Numbered from the stretch's first letter, positions 1 through 7,494 are shown. The stretch is DNA of 10,554 nt from Faecalibacterium prausnitzii (GCA_002313795.1 DCCL01000057.1:223-10776), one strand, 5' to 3'. Translations and numbers: made by a program. Notes: generated by a model from the sequence alone, not told the origin.

Positions 1-1
1 G

Positions 2-43
2 CAGGAAACCACCCTCCGCCCCGTCTCCGATGGCAAGAGCTGA
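2..43 (+). CDS. Possible C-terminal end of an upstream plus-strand gene (partial)
   Basis: In frame 2 the first bases read as QETTLRPVSDGKS followed by TGA at 41-43. This could be the tail of a gene entering from the left and converging on the AraC gene, whose stop is 62 bases further on. Thirteen residues are too few to recognise a family, and another frame is also open here, so this is only a possibility. No clear T-tailed hairpin follows on the plus strand. Confidence 0.22.
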   Translation, partial: QETTLRPVSDGKS

Positions 44-105
44 TAAAAAGCTTCTCTCCAGTAGAGCACAGCAGCTGAGGAGCACCGGTTGTTCCCTGCG
101 CCCCC

Positions 106-915
106 TTACTTCCGGCTCTTCCGGTATTGCAGTGGGCCGACGCCCATCTGCTCCCGGAACACCCGTCGGAAATGGGCCGCTGAGGCAAAGCCGGTCTGTT
201 CGGCCACGGTGCCGATGCTCAGTTCAGTGGTCTCCAGCAGCTTCTGTGCCGCTTCGATGCGGCGGGCGTTGATGTAGTCCACGATGGACTGCCCCGTGAC
301 CCGCCGGAACAGGCGGCTGAGGTAGTAGGGCGAGATGTAGAACCGTGCGGCCACATCGGTGAGGGAAAATTTCTGCTGGTAGTTGGCTGCAAGGTAGGCA
401 CAGATCTGCTCCACCGTCTCGTTGTGGGGGCGGGCCTCGGCGGCGCTCTGGGCCCGGTGCTCCTGCTCCACATAGTGGAGGGTCAGGGCCAGATAAAGCC
501 CGCCGGGATACTCCGGCTCCCCCATAGCGCTCCGCATCATGTCCATCAGGGTGCGCAGACGGCTGGCCCACTGGATGCTGCCATAAAGGGCAGTCTGACT
601 CCCCGGCGTAAACAGCCGGAGGAAATCTTCTCCCAGAACGTTCTTCACCTCGTGGAGAACTGCGACCGGAAAGGTACAGCCCAGCATATCCGGCGGGTTG
701 TGTCCGGCCTGGGTCAGCACCCATGCCCCCGGGCCCAGCAGCAGCACGCAGCCGGGGCTGGCCAGCAGGGCCGTATCTTCCCACTGAACGGTGCAGCTGC
801 CGCCGGAGAACAGGATGATGTGGCACAGCTCTGCGGGCAGCTCCATCCGCCCGCCGGACAGTCTGAGCGCCCCCGCGGTGATCTTTGCATTGAGTTTTTC
901 CCGTTCTGCGCGCAT
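106..915 (-). CDS. AraC-family transcriptional regulator of the pectin operon
   Basis: A 269-residue regulator. The N-terminal part (about residues 1-100) is beta-rich and looks like the cupin-type effector-binding domain of the AraC family; the call for this part rests on length and pattern, not on a motif. The C-terminal part (about 168-266) holds the two AraC helix-turn-helix units: the first around 184-205 (SLTDVAARFYISPYYLSRLF) and the second around 233-255, followed by the family's typical G-x-x-P-x-x-YR ending. ATG at 913-915 is preceded by AAGGGGGA at 923-930, which supports this start. The gene is transcribed away from the GH28-GH105 operon with a 123-base gap, the usual arrangement for a local AraC activator that senses a breakdown product of the substrate. 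The effector (for example galacturonate or an unsaturated uronide) is inference. Confidence 0.94.
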   Translation of the reverse strand: MRAEREKLNAKITAGALRLSGGRMELPAELCHIILFSGGSCTVQWEDTALLASPGCVLLLGPGAWVLTQAGHNPPDMLGCTFPVAVLHEVKNVLGEDFLRLFTPGSQTALYGSIQWASRLRTLMDMMRSAMGEPEYPGGLYLALTLHYVEQEHRAQSAAEARPHNETVEQICAYLAANYQQKFSLTDVAARFYISPYYLSRLFRRVTGQSIVDYINARRIEAAQKLLETTELSIGTVAEQTGFASAAHFRRVFREQMGVGPLQYRKSRK

Positions 916-971
916 CCGGTATTCCCCCTTTTGTCCCCCTGCCGGGGCAAAGTTTTTCTCGTTTCATCTCC

Positions 972-1000
972 AGTGTACCATGCCCGCCCGCTGCGGGCAA
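972..1000 (-). promoter_or_regulatory. Candidate sigma-A promoter of the AraC gene
   Basis: On the minus strand, TTGCCC (995-1000) and TACACT (972-977) are 17 bases apart, and a TG dinucleotide precedes the -10 box (extended -10 pattern). Transcription would start near 965, about 50 bases before the AraC start codon. The element lies almost wholly inside the inverted repeat at 975-1005, so a protein bound there would block it. It was predicted by eye only. Confidence 0.45.
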
Positions 1001-1005
1001 GGTAC
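975..1005. promoter_or_regulatory. 31-base inverted repeat in the divergent araC / GH28 control region
   Basis: The arms GTACCATGCCCGC (975-987) and GCGGGCAAGGTAC (993-1005) pair at 12 of 13 positions, with one A-A mismatch, around a five-base centre. The repeat lies between the divergent genes, 17 bases before the AGGAGG of the GH28 gene, and has no T-tract on either side, so it is not a normal terminator. It could be a DNA operator for the AraC protein or another repressor, or an RNA hairpin in a 5' leader. A weak plus-strand -10 (TACAAA, 1003-1008) without a good -35 would suit an activator-dependent pectin operon promoter. Confidence 0.5.
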
Positions 1006-1022
1006 AAATCCATCCGATTCAT

Positions 1023-1028
1023 AGGAGG
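1023..1028 (+). promoter_or_regulatory. Ribosome binding site that fixes the GH28 start
   Basis: A perfect AGGAGG ends 10 bases before ATG at 1039. The open frame continues upstream to 424, but that stretch is the opposite strand of the AraC gene; this site therefore decides for the 1039 start. Confidence 0.85.
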
Positions 1029-1038
1029 CTGTAAAAAA

Positions 1039-2595
1039 ATGAATCTGTCTCTCATCCGTTCCATGACCCGCAGCGCTGTTTTCGAGCTGGAAAACGGCAG
1101 ATGCTTCCGTCCGGAGCACCCCTTCACCGTGGCTCTGAACGGCAAGACCGTCTACGAAAGCTGCAACACTAATGTGTTCTCCTTCTTCTCCCTGACCCCT
1201 TCCACCACCTATACCGTGGAGGTGGACACCGAGGGCGAGCACCTGAAACTGGACTTCACCACCGAGGCTGAGAGCTTTTTTGTGGATGCTTCCCGCTATG
1301 GCCTTGTGGCCGACGGTGAGACCGACAACACCGGCAGGCTGCAGGCCGCTCTCCTCACCTGTCCCAAGGGCGGCACGGTCTATGTGCCCGCCGGCCGCTA
1401 CCGCACCGCCAGCCTGTTTATGAAGAGCTGCACCACCCTCTACCTTGAGAAGGGCGCTGTTCTGCTGGGCGACAACGACCGCACCCACTACCCCATCCTG
1501 CCCGGCGTCATCCCCAGCGAGAACGAGGTGGACGAATATTACCTGACCGGCTGGGAGGGCAACCCTCTGAACAGCTTCGCGGGCCTGCTGAACATCACTC
1601 AGGTGCACGATGTGGTCGTCACCGGCGAGGGCACTCTGGACTGCGACGCCCAGAACGGCGACTGGTGGGTGAACCCCAAGGTCAAGCGCATCGCATGGCG
1701 TCCCCGGGCTGTGGCCATGGTGGACAGTGAGAACATCTGCCTCCACGGCATCACCGTCCAGAACAGCTATTCCTGGACCATCCACCCCATCTTCGTCAAG
1801 CACCTTGACCTGCTCAACTTCAACATCAACAACCCCTACAACGCCCCCAACACCGACGGCATCGACCCCGAGAGCTGTGAGTACACCCGCATCATCGGCG
1901 TGAACATCCATGTGGGCGACGACTGCATCGCCATGAAGGCCAGCAAGGTGTTCCTGGGCATGAAGCTCAAGAAGAGCTGTGAGCACACTGTCATCCGGAA
2001 CTGCCTGCTGGACAAGGGCCACGGCGGCATCGTCATCGGCAGCGAGATGAGCGGCGGTGTCAAGGACATGGTAGTCACCCAGTGCCTGATGGACCATACT
2101 GACCGCGGTCTGCGGGTCAAGACCCGCCGGGGCCGCGGCAACACCGCCGTCATCGACGGTCTGGTGTTCCGCAACGTGGAGATGCGGGGCGTCAAGGCAC
2201 CCTTCGTCATCAATATGTTCTACTTCTGCGACCCCGACGGCCACAGCCCCTATGTCCAGTGCCGTGACGCCATGCCGGTGGACGAGTACACCCCCAAGCT
2301 GGGCACCCTGACCATCGAGGACACCGTAGCCACCGACGCCCAGTTCGCGGGCTGCTACTTTGACGGTCTGCCGGAGCAGCCCATTGAGCGGGTGAGCATG
2401 AAGAACGTCACCATCACCTTCGACCCCAATGCCGTGGAGGGTCAGGCCGCCATGGCAGACAATCGTCCACTGGTGAAGAAGCTGGCCATCTACGCCGAGA
2501 ACGTGAAGGAGATCGACCTGCACAACGTCAAGATTGAGGGCTACGAGGGCGAGCGGCTCCGCTTTGCCAACGTCGGCCACTTTGAGGAGGACTGA
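1039..2595 (+). CDS. GH28 polygalacturonase / exo-pectin hydrolase, cytoplasmic
   Basis: A 518-residue glycoside hydrolase family 28 enzyme, which hydrolyses alpha-1,4-galacturonosyl links in pectin with inversion. Residues 1-78 form a small beta-rich N-terminal domain of the fibronectin-III-like kind seen in bacterial exo-polygalacturonases; the parallel beta-helix follows. The family signatures are complete: NTDGID (271-276, Asp273), GDD (293-295), GHGG (327-330, His328) and RVK (359-361). The step of 21 residues from Asp273 to Asp294 matches the classic fungal enzyme (Asp180/Asp201). No signal peptide is visible (MNLSLIRSMTRS start), so the enzyme should act inside the cell on imported oligogalacturonides, probably as an exo-enzyme. 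It is first in an operon with the GH105 gene three bases downstream. Rhamnogalacturonan or xylogalacturonan is a possible alternative substrate; motifs alone do not separate these. Confidence 0.94.
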   Translation: MNLSLIRSMTRSAVFELENGRCFRPEHPFTVALNGKTVYESCNTNVFSFFSLTPSTTYTVEVDTEGEHLKLDFTTEAESFFVDASRYGLVADGETDNTGRLQAALLTCPKGGTVYVPAGRYRTASLFMKSCTTLYLEKGAVLLGDNDRTHYPILPGVIPSENEVDEYYLTGWEGNPLNSFAGLLNITQVHDVVVTGEGTLDCDAQNGDWWVNPKVKRIAWRPRAVAMVDSENICLHGITVQNSYSWTIHPIFVKHLDLLNFNINNPYNAPNTDGIDPESCEYTRIIGVNIHVGDDCIAMKASKVFLGMKLKKSCEHTVIRNCLLDKGHGGIVIGSEMSGGVKDMVVTQCLMDHTDRGLRVKTRRGRGNTAVIDGLVFRNVEMRGVKAPFVINMFYFCDPDGHSPYVQCRDAMPVDEYTPKLGTLTIEDTVATDAQFAGCYFDGLPEQPIERVSMKNVTITFDPNAVEGQAAMADNRPLVKKLAIYAENVKEIDLHNVKIEGYEGERLRFANVGHFEED

Positions 2596-2598
2596 GCC

Positions 2599-3744
2599 AT
2601 GACTCATGAAGAAATTCTCGCCATGCTGGGCGATTATGTGGATTATCTCATCGCCAATTCCAGCGCTGAGGCTCCCATGTGGAACATCGAAAAGGTGCGC
2701 AGCGGCAAGCCCAACAAGTGGAACTACATCGACGGCTGCATGATCACCGCCTGCCTGAGCCTGTACAAGACCACCGGCGATGAGAAGTATCTGAAGTTCT
2801 CCAAGGATTTCATCGACTACTTCGTACAGGAGGACGGCTCCATCAAGACCTACGACCCCAAGGAGTACAACCTCGACAACGTGAATCAGGGCAAGAACCT
2901 GTTCGTCCTTTATGACACCTTCGGGGATGAGAAATACCGCAAGGCCATCGACACCATCCGCAGCCAGCTGGCCACCCAGCCCCGCACCAAAGAGGGCAAC
3001 TTCTGGCACAAGGAGATCTATCCCTGGCAGGTCTGGCTGGACGGCACCTACATGGCCCAGCCCTTCTACATGGAGTACGAGACCCGCTACAACAAGATGC
3101 AGGGCTGCATCGACAGCTACAAGCAGTTCATGAACATCAAAAAGCACATGCGGGACGAGAAGACCGGCCTGTACTACCACGGCTACGACGAGAGCCGCCA
3201 GATGTATTGGGCCGACCCCGTCACCGGATGCAGCCCCAACTTCTGGCTCCGGGCCATGGGCTGGTTCATGGTCGCCATGGTGGATGTGCTGGAGCGGATG
3301 GATGAGCAGCTCTACAACGAGTACCGGGGCATCATGGCAATGCTCAAGCAGACCATCGAGGACGTGCACAAGTTCCAGGACGAGGAGACCGGCATGTTCT
3401 GGCAGGTAATGGATCACCCCGGCGTGGAGGGCAACTACCTCGAGACCAGCGGCACGGCCCTGTTCGCCTACGCTGTGCTCAAGGGCGTCCGTCTGGGCTA
3501 CCTGCCCAGGCGGATGGCCGCATGGGCCGAGAAGGCTTTCTACGGCACCTGTGACAAGTACCTCTCCAAGAACCCGGACGGCAGTCTGCAGCTGGGCGGC
3601 ATCTGCCTGGTGGCCGGTCTGGGCGGCAAGGAGCACCGGGACGGCTCTCTGGCTTACTACTTCAGTGAGCCGGTGGTCTGCAACGACGCCAAAGGCGTCG
3701 GCCCGCTGGTGCTGGCTTACACCGAAATGATCGCACGGAAGTAA
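2599..3744 (+). CDS. GH105 unsaturated rhamnogalacturonyl/galacturonyl hydrolase (YteR/YesR type)
   Basis: A 381-residue family 105 hydrolase, close to the usual 370-380. Such enzymes remove the 4,5-unsaturated galacturonate left at the non-reducing end by pectate or rhamnogalacturonan lyases; the product rearranges to 5-keto-4-deoxyuronate. The alpha/alpha-barrel motif WLDGTYMAQPF carries the likely acid Asp148, and His194 (YYHGYDES), Trp216 and Trp222 (NFWLRAMGW) follow. All sit five residues beyond the Bacillus subtilis YteR positions as I recall them (Asp143, His189). There is no signal peptide, so it is cytoplasmic. AGGAGG at 2585-2590 lies within the last codons of the GH28 gene, eight bases before ATG, so translation is probably coupled. 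Pairing with GH28 suggests complete breakdown of both saturated and unsaturated oligomers. GH88 is a related alternative but fits less well. Confidence 0.94.
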   Translation: MTHEEILAMLGDYVDYLIANSSAEAPMWNIEKVRSGKPNKWNYIDGCMITACLSLYKTTGDEKYLKFSKDFIDYFVQEDGSIKTYDPKEYNLDNVNQGKNLFVLYDTFGDEKYRKAIDTIRSQLATQPRTKEGNFWHKEIYPWQVWLDGTYMAQPFYMEYETRYNKMQGCIDSYKQFMNIKKHMRDEKTGLYYHGYDESRQMYWADPVTGCSPNFWLRAMGWFMVAMVDVLERMDEQLYNEYRGIMAMLKQTIEDVHKFQDEETGMFWQVMDHPGVEGNYLETSGTALFAYAVLKGVRLGYLPRRMAAWAEKAFYGTCDKYLSKNPDGSLQLGGICLVAGLGGKEHRDGSLAYYFSEPVVCNDAKGVGPLVLAYTEMIARK

Positions 3745-3760
3745 TCTTTTTACAAAGGAA

Positions 3761-3802
3761 GACCCTCTGCAGCCTGTTTCATGGGCTGCGGAGGGTCTTT
3801 TT
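3761..3802 (+). terminator. Intrinsic terminator of the GH28-GH105 operon
   Basis: A 14-base-pair stem (GACCCTCTGCAGCC at 3761-3774 with GGCTGCGGAGGGTC at 3784-3797, one T-G wobble), a nine-base loop, then TTTTT. It starts 17 bases after the GH105 stop. The c-di-GMP gene ends at 3812 on the other strand; the minus-strand tail after the stem is only moderately T-rich, so bidirectional use is possible but weaker. Confidence 0.9.
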
Positions 3803-3811
3803 CGTTTGCGT

Positions 3812-5719
3812 TTATTTTCCTGCGGCCATTTCCTGCTTCAGGTCGCTCTGGATATCCAGCAGGCATTGCAGCAGCAGCGGGTTGAAGGCACCGCACTCAC
3901 CGCCCAGTATCATCTGGATGGCTTTTTCGTGAGTGAACGCCTTTTTATAGCACCGCTCACTGGTCAGGGCGTCATAGACATCTGCCAGCGACACGATCTG
4001 TGCGCTGATAGGGATATCGTTGCCCCGCAGACCATCGGGATAGCCCCGGCCATCCCACCGCTCGTGGTGCCAGCGGGCAATTTCATAGGCCGTCAGGAGC
4101 AGCGGCTCTTCCTCAAAGTTTTCCAGATTGTGGAGCATATCCGCGCCCTGTGTACTGTGGGTCTTGATGACATCAAATTCCTCCGGCGTCAGGCGTCCGG
4201 GCTTGTTCAGAATTTTCTCATCGATGGCGATCTTGCCGATATCGTGCAGCGCCGAGGCCAGCGGGATATCCTCCTGCTCCTCGGGGGCGATGGCATATTC
4301 TTTGGTGCGCTCCAGCAGGCGTTCCAGCAGCAGTTCGGTGATGATACGGATATGCCGCACGTGAGAGCCGCTCTCGCCGTTGCGGAACTCCACGATCTGG
4401 CTCAGCACGCCCACCAGCATGGCGGTGTTCTTTTCCCGGGCCCGTATCTGGGCCGAGACCAGCTGCACCAGATGGCGCTGCTTGGCATAGAGCTTGATGG
4501 TGTTGAACACGCGGCGGTAGACCAGCTTTGCGTCAAAGGGACGGCTGATGTAGTCGCTGGCCCCCAGCTCATAAGCCCGGCGAATGGCATCGTCGGTGTC
4601 CTCACTGGATATCATAATGACCGGCAGGTCTTCGATGGAATGGTCTGCGTTCATGGCCCGCAGCACCTCATAGCCGTCCATCACCGGCATATTGATGTCC
4701 AGCAGCACGATCGCAATATCACCTCTGTGCTGCCGGATCTGTTCCAGACAGGCTTTGCCGTTCTCCGCCTCAAGGATGCGGTAATCCGTTCCCAATATCT
4801 CGGTCAGGATGGCACGATTCATGCCGGAATCGTCCACGATCAGGAGCTGCGGACGGGTGATCTCCTGAGATTTTTCGGAAAACGCCGCCTTCTCGGCGCT
4901 GTCGGTCACCACAGTATTCTTCCGGTTCTTGGCGCGGCAGAGCAGATTCTCCGCGTGGAACACCGCTTTTTCCATTGGTTCACTGAGGCTCTGCACTGCT
5001 CCGCCGATGCTCACCGACGGGTGCAGATGCGGGTAGCCGGGGATGACGGCCTCCTGTACCTTGGCACGGATCTGTTCCAGTTTGGTCTTCAGGTAATCCC
5101 CCGGGATGCCCACCAGAACGAGCAGGAACTCATCTCCTCCGTACCGGATGAGGACATCGTCCCGCCGGATGCAGGAACGGATGGCCTCGGCGGTCACTTC
5201 CAGCGCCACATCGCCGGCGTGGTGGCCGTAGGTATCGTTATAGACCCTGAAATCATCCATGTCTATCACCGCGATGCCTGCCGGGCCCACGACGGTGCGG
5301 GCCACGTCTTCATAATAGAGCCGGTTATAGGCTCCGGTCAAGCCGTCCCGGTAGAACCAGCTGCTCCACCCTGCCGCCCTGAGGACGATGCTCTCCCCCT
5401 CTGCGGAGTCCACGATGTTCTGAGCAGGCGTCCGCTGCACCAGTTCCAGCACGTAGGGCTTCCCGTCCACTTCCTGATAGGAACAGGTGATATGAGCCAC
5501 GTCGCCGTCAAGCTGTTCCAGGCGGCACTGAGTGCTCCTGGTCGCCACGGCCACCCTGGCCGCGCAGCGGAGAGGTTCCCCCTTGTGCTCACAGACAGAA
5601 CAGGGCTTCCTGATGGGGAGCCCCTCTTCAAGGAGCTCTTCTTCGCTGATGAGCCGGACATCTGTATAGATCTTTTTCAGGGATGCGACCAGCGCCTTCA
5701 TCTCATCCTTTGACATCAT
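3812..5719 (-). CDS. c-di-GMP protein: GGDEF - receiver - HD-GYP
   Basis: A soluble 635-residue signalling protein. Residues 1-110 are a divergent input region with five cysteines (40, 43, 52, 65, 79). The diguanylate cyclase domain (about 120-270) starts with DGLTGAYNR, has VIDMDDF, an intact GGDEF (194-198) and an RxxD inhibitory site at 185-188. A receiver domain follows (about 290-405) with acidic pair 296-297 and phospho-acceptor Asp341 (LLDINMPVMDGYE); the usual switch Lys is Arg393. The HD-GYP phosphodiesterase domain (about 430-620) has HD at 492-493, DIGK, HH at 551-552, GRGYPDG and DVYDALTS. Both catalytic sites look intact, so it may make and break c-di-GMP according to phosphorylation and an N-terminal cue. 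No membrane segment is seen, and no adjacent kinase, so the kinase must be elsewhere. AGGAG at 5729-5733 is nine bases before the first of two adjacent ATGs. It is apparently transcribed alone. Confidence 0.94.
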   Translation of the reverse strand: MMSKDEMKALVASLKKIYTDVRLISEEELLEEGLPIRKPCSVCEHKGEPLRCAARVAVATRSTQCRLEQLDGDVAHITCSYQEVDGKPYVLELVQRTPAQNIVDSAEGESIVLRAAGWSSWFYRDGLTGAYNRLYYEDVARTVVGPAGIAVIDMDDFRVYNDTYGHHAGDVALEVTAEAIRSCIRRDDVLIRYGGDEFLLVLVGIPGDYLKTKLEQIRAKVQEAVIPGYPHLHPSVSIGGAVQSLSEPMEKAVFHAENLLCRAKNRKNTVVTDSAEKAAFSEKSQEITRPQLLIVDDSGMNRAILTEILGTDYRILEAENGKACLEQIRQHRGDIAIVLLDINMPVMDGYEVLRAMNADHSIEDLPVIMISSEDTDDAIRRAYELGASDYISRPFDAKLVYRRVFNTIKLYAKQRHLVQLVSAQIRAREKNTAMLVGVLSQIVEFRNGESGSHVRHIRIITELLLERLLERTKEYAIAPEEQEDIPLASALHDIGKIAIDEKILNKPGRLTPEEFDVIKTHSTQGADMLHNLENFEEEPLLLTAYEIARWHHERWDGRGYPDGLRGNDIPISAQIVSLADVYDALTSERCYKKAFTHEKAIQMILGGECGAFNPLLLQCLLDIQSDLKQEMAAGK

Positions 5720-5742
5720 ACCGAACCACTCCTGAATCCCAT

Positions 5743-5770
5743 CTTATAACTTATGTAAATGATATTTCAA
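5743..5770 (-). promoter_or_regulatory. Candidate promoter of the c-di-GMP gene
   Basis: On the minus strand, TTGAAA (5765-5770) and TATAAG (5743-5748) are 16 bases apart in an AT-rich stretch just upstream of the start codon. A second, perfect TATAAT lies at 5776-5781 but has no good -35 box. Of the 318 gene-free bases at 5720-6037, I recognise only this promoter area and the terminator at 5909-5952; the rest shows nothing I can name. Confidence 0.45.
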
Positions 5771-5908
5771 CTCTTATTATAATCTCTGTAAAATCAAAAA
5801 GAAAGCTGAAATCCGCTTTTTATTCCGTTTTTTCATCGAAACTGTCCGGGAGCCACAAATTATTTTCCAGTTTCATCCCCGGGTGCCAGTATCTTACAGA
5901 ACAGCAGC

Positions 5909-5952
5909 AAAAAAACAGCCGTTCCAGGCAAAGCATAAACCGGAACGGCTGT
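5909..5952 (-). terminator. Intrinsic terminator after the GntP permease gene
   Basis: Read on the minus strand, an 11-base-pair perfect stem (ACAGCCGTTCC with GGAACGGCTGT, arms at 5915-5925 and 5942-5952) is followed at once by a run of T (A run at 5909-5915 on the plus strand). It lies 85 bases after the permease stop and closes the dehydratase-permease operon, before the promoter of the c-di-GMP gene. Confidence 0.88.
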
Positions 5953-6037
5953 CTTCCTAAGGAGGTTAAGAAGGGAAATGATAAAAGGATTTGGAGAACT
6001 TTGAAACGGTCATCCGGGTGCAGGGCCGGATATCCGC

Positions 6038-7393
6038 TCAGGCGAAGAAGGAGATGACCAGTGCCACCAGGAAGCCCACGCCGCCGACCAGAGTCTCCAT
6101 GATGGTCCAGGTCTTAAGGGTGGTCTTTTCGTCCATGCCCACAAGACTCTTGACCAGCCAGAAGCCGGAGTCATTGAAGTGAGAGCAGACGGTGGAGCCG
6201 CCTGCGATGGCAGCGGTGACGCAGGCCAGGTACAGCGGGCTCAGCTCGCCGATGCCGGGCATGGCGGAGATGATGCCGGCGGCCATGGTCATAGCCACGG
6301 TGGCAGAGCCGACGGAGATGCGGACCAGAGCGGCCACGATGAAGGCCACCAGCACCAGAGGCAGGCTTGCAGAAGCCACGGCGTTGCCGATGACGTCGCC
6401 CAGACCGGAGTTCTGGAGCATATAGCGGAGCACGCCGCCGCAGGCAGTGACCAGCAGGATCATGCCGGTGGGCTCCAGTGACTTGGTCATGATCTTTTCC
6501 AGCTGTGCGTTGGAGTAGCCGTGGCGGGTGCCCAGCAGATACATGGCGGCGATGACGGCCAGGGTCAGGGCCATGAAGGGCTCACCCAGAAAAGCGAGGA
6601 CCGGCTGGATGCCGGACAGTGCAGGAACGACCTTTGCCACAGAGTTTGCGATGATGAGCACCAGCGGGACCATGATGATGCCCACGATGGTCCAGAAGCC
6701 GGGCAGCTTGCTCTCATCGATGTCTTCCTGCTGTGCAATGTGCTCAGGGACAGAGATCATATACTTTTTGCCGCAGATGGAACCCCAGACAGGGCCTGCC
6801 ACGATCATGGCGAAGATGCCGCAGAAGATGCCCACCAGAATGACCCAGCCCAGGTCAACGCCCAGCATGGTAGCCACCAGCACGGGGCCGGGCGTGGGAG
6901 GGATAAATGCATGGCCGACAGCCAGACCGGCCAGCAGGGGGATGACATAGTACAGGACGGAACGATTGGTTCGCTTTGCCAGCGAGAAGGCCAGCGGAAT
7001 GAGGATGATAAGACCGGCGTCGAAGAAGACGGGCATGGCGATGACCAGACCGGTGATGCCCAGTGCCCATGCGGCTTTCTCGTCGCCGAACTTCCGCACC
7101 ATGGTCACGGCCAGCGTCTGCGCACCGCCGGACTCTTCCAGAATGGCGCCGAACATGGAGCCGAGGCCCACCAGAAGGGCGATGCCCTTCAGCGTATTGC
7201 CGATGCCTTCATTGACCGAACTGATGATATCGGTGAGCGGCATACCGGCCATCAGGCCGATGCCCACAGCGCCCACCAGGATGGATATCATTGCATGGAC
7301 CTTGAATTTGATGATGAGGACCAGCAAGAGGATAAGGCCCGCTACGGCCGCAAATACCAGCCGCGCAGCGTCAGGGGTCGCAACTGCTGTCAT
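6038..7393 (-). CDS. GntP-family gluconate / sugar-acid permease
   Basis: A 451-residue inner-membrane transporter of the gluconate:H+ symporter (GntP) family, the usual length for the family. It is very hydrophobic with about 12-14 membrane segments, beginning with residues 11-30. Family motifs are clear: HAFIPPTPGPV (161-171) and GGSTVCSHFNDSGFW (398-412). A charged loop near 200-230 is probably cytoplasmic. ATG at 7391-7393 is chosen because GGAGGG (7402-7407) lies eight bases upstream; the longer reading frame has no such site. It follows the dehydratase gene by 101 bases with no terminator between them, so the two are probably co-transcribed. The substrate should be an aldonate that the dehydratase uses; gluconate, galactonate and xylonate are all possible, and the family name does not decide. 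Confidence 0.94.
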   Translation of the reverse strand: MTAVATPDAARLVFAAVAGLILLLVLIIKFKVHAMISILVGAVGIGLMAGMPLTDIISSVNEGIGNTLKGIALLVGLGSMFGAILEESGGAQTLAVTMVRKFGDEKAAWALGITGLVIAMPVFFDAGLIILIPLAFSLAKRTNRSVLYYVIPLLAGLAVGHAFIPPTPGPVLVATMLGVDLGWVILVGIFCGIFAMIVAGPVWGSICGKKYMISVPEHIAQQEDIDESKLPGFWTIVGIIMVPLVLIIANSVAKVVPALSGIQPVLAFLGEPFMALTLAVIAAMYLLGTRHGYSNAQLEKIMTKSLEPTGMILLVTACGGVLRYMLQNSGLGDVIGNAVASASLPLVLVAFIVAALVRISVGSATVAMTMAAGIISAMPGIGELSPLYLACVTAAIAGGSTVCSHFNDSGFWLVKSLVGMDEKTTLKTWTIMETLVGGVGFLVALVISFFA

Positions 7394-7494
7394 GATAAAA
7401 TCCCTCCGTTTTGATTTTTGAGTGCACTTTCCAAAGCCGTCCAGCAAAACAACGCCGGGCAGTCATTTTTTATCGTTTGCTTTCTGGGGAGTTT

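Noticed and set aside
40..75. Weak hairpin with a run of five T on the minus strand after the AraC gene
   Set aside because: The possible stem near 50-67 is only four or five pairs with mismatches, too weak to call a terminator.
91..99. GTTCCCTGC near the left end also occurs in the right-end inverted repeat (10507-10515)
   Set aside because: A nine-base match in 10.5 kb is not far from chance, and nothing else is shared around it, so I do not treat it as a mobile-element end or repeat family.
424..1038. 205-codon upstream extension of the GH28 reading frame
   Set aside because: It is antisense to the AraC gene, and the perfect ribosome site at 1023-1028 marks the 1039 start.
964..3636. An 890-codon open frame on the minus strand across GH28 and GH105
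   Set aside because: It is antisense to two clear enzymes with full motifs. Its composition (long runs of V, L, A, H, G) is what the complement of GC-biased codons gives, and it has no family motif.
3806..5713. 635-codon plus-strand frame mirroring the c-di-GMP gene
   Set aside because: Antisense shadow: the opposite strand carries intact GGDEF, receiver and HD-GYP motifs.
5960..6004. AGGAGG followed by an eight-codon plus-strand frame (MIKGFGEL, ATG at 5978)
   Set aside because: The spacing of 12 bases is long, no plus-strand gene follows that it could lead, and it lies in the 3' region of the permease on the other strand. Probably chance.
6521..7414. Plus-strand frame rich in D, H, Q and G opposite the permease
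   Set aside because: Antisense shadow of a hydrophobic membrane protein; no motif, and a low-complexity polar composition.
7394..7494. Possible separate promoter or terminator between dehydratase and permease
   Set aside because: No stem with a T-tract and no convincing -35/-10 pair was found; an operon is the simpler reading.
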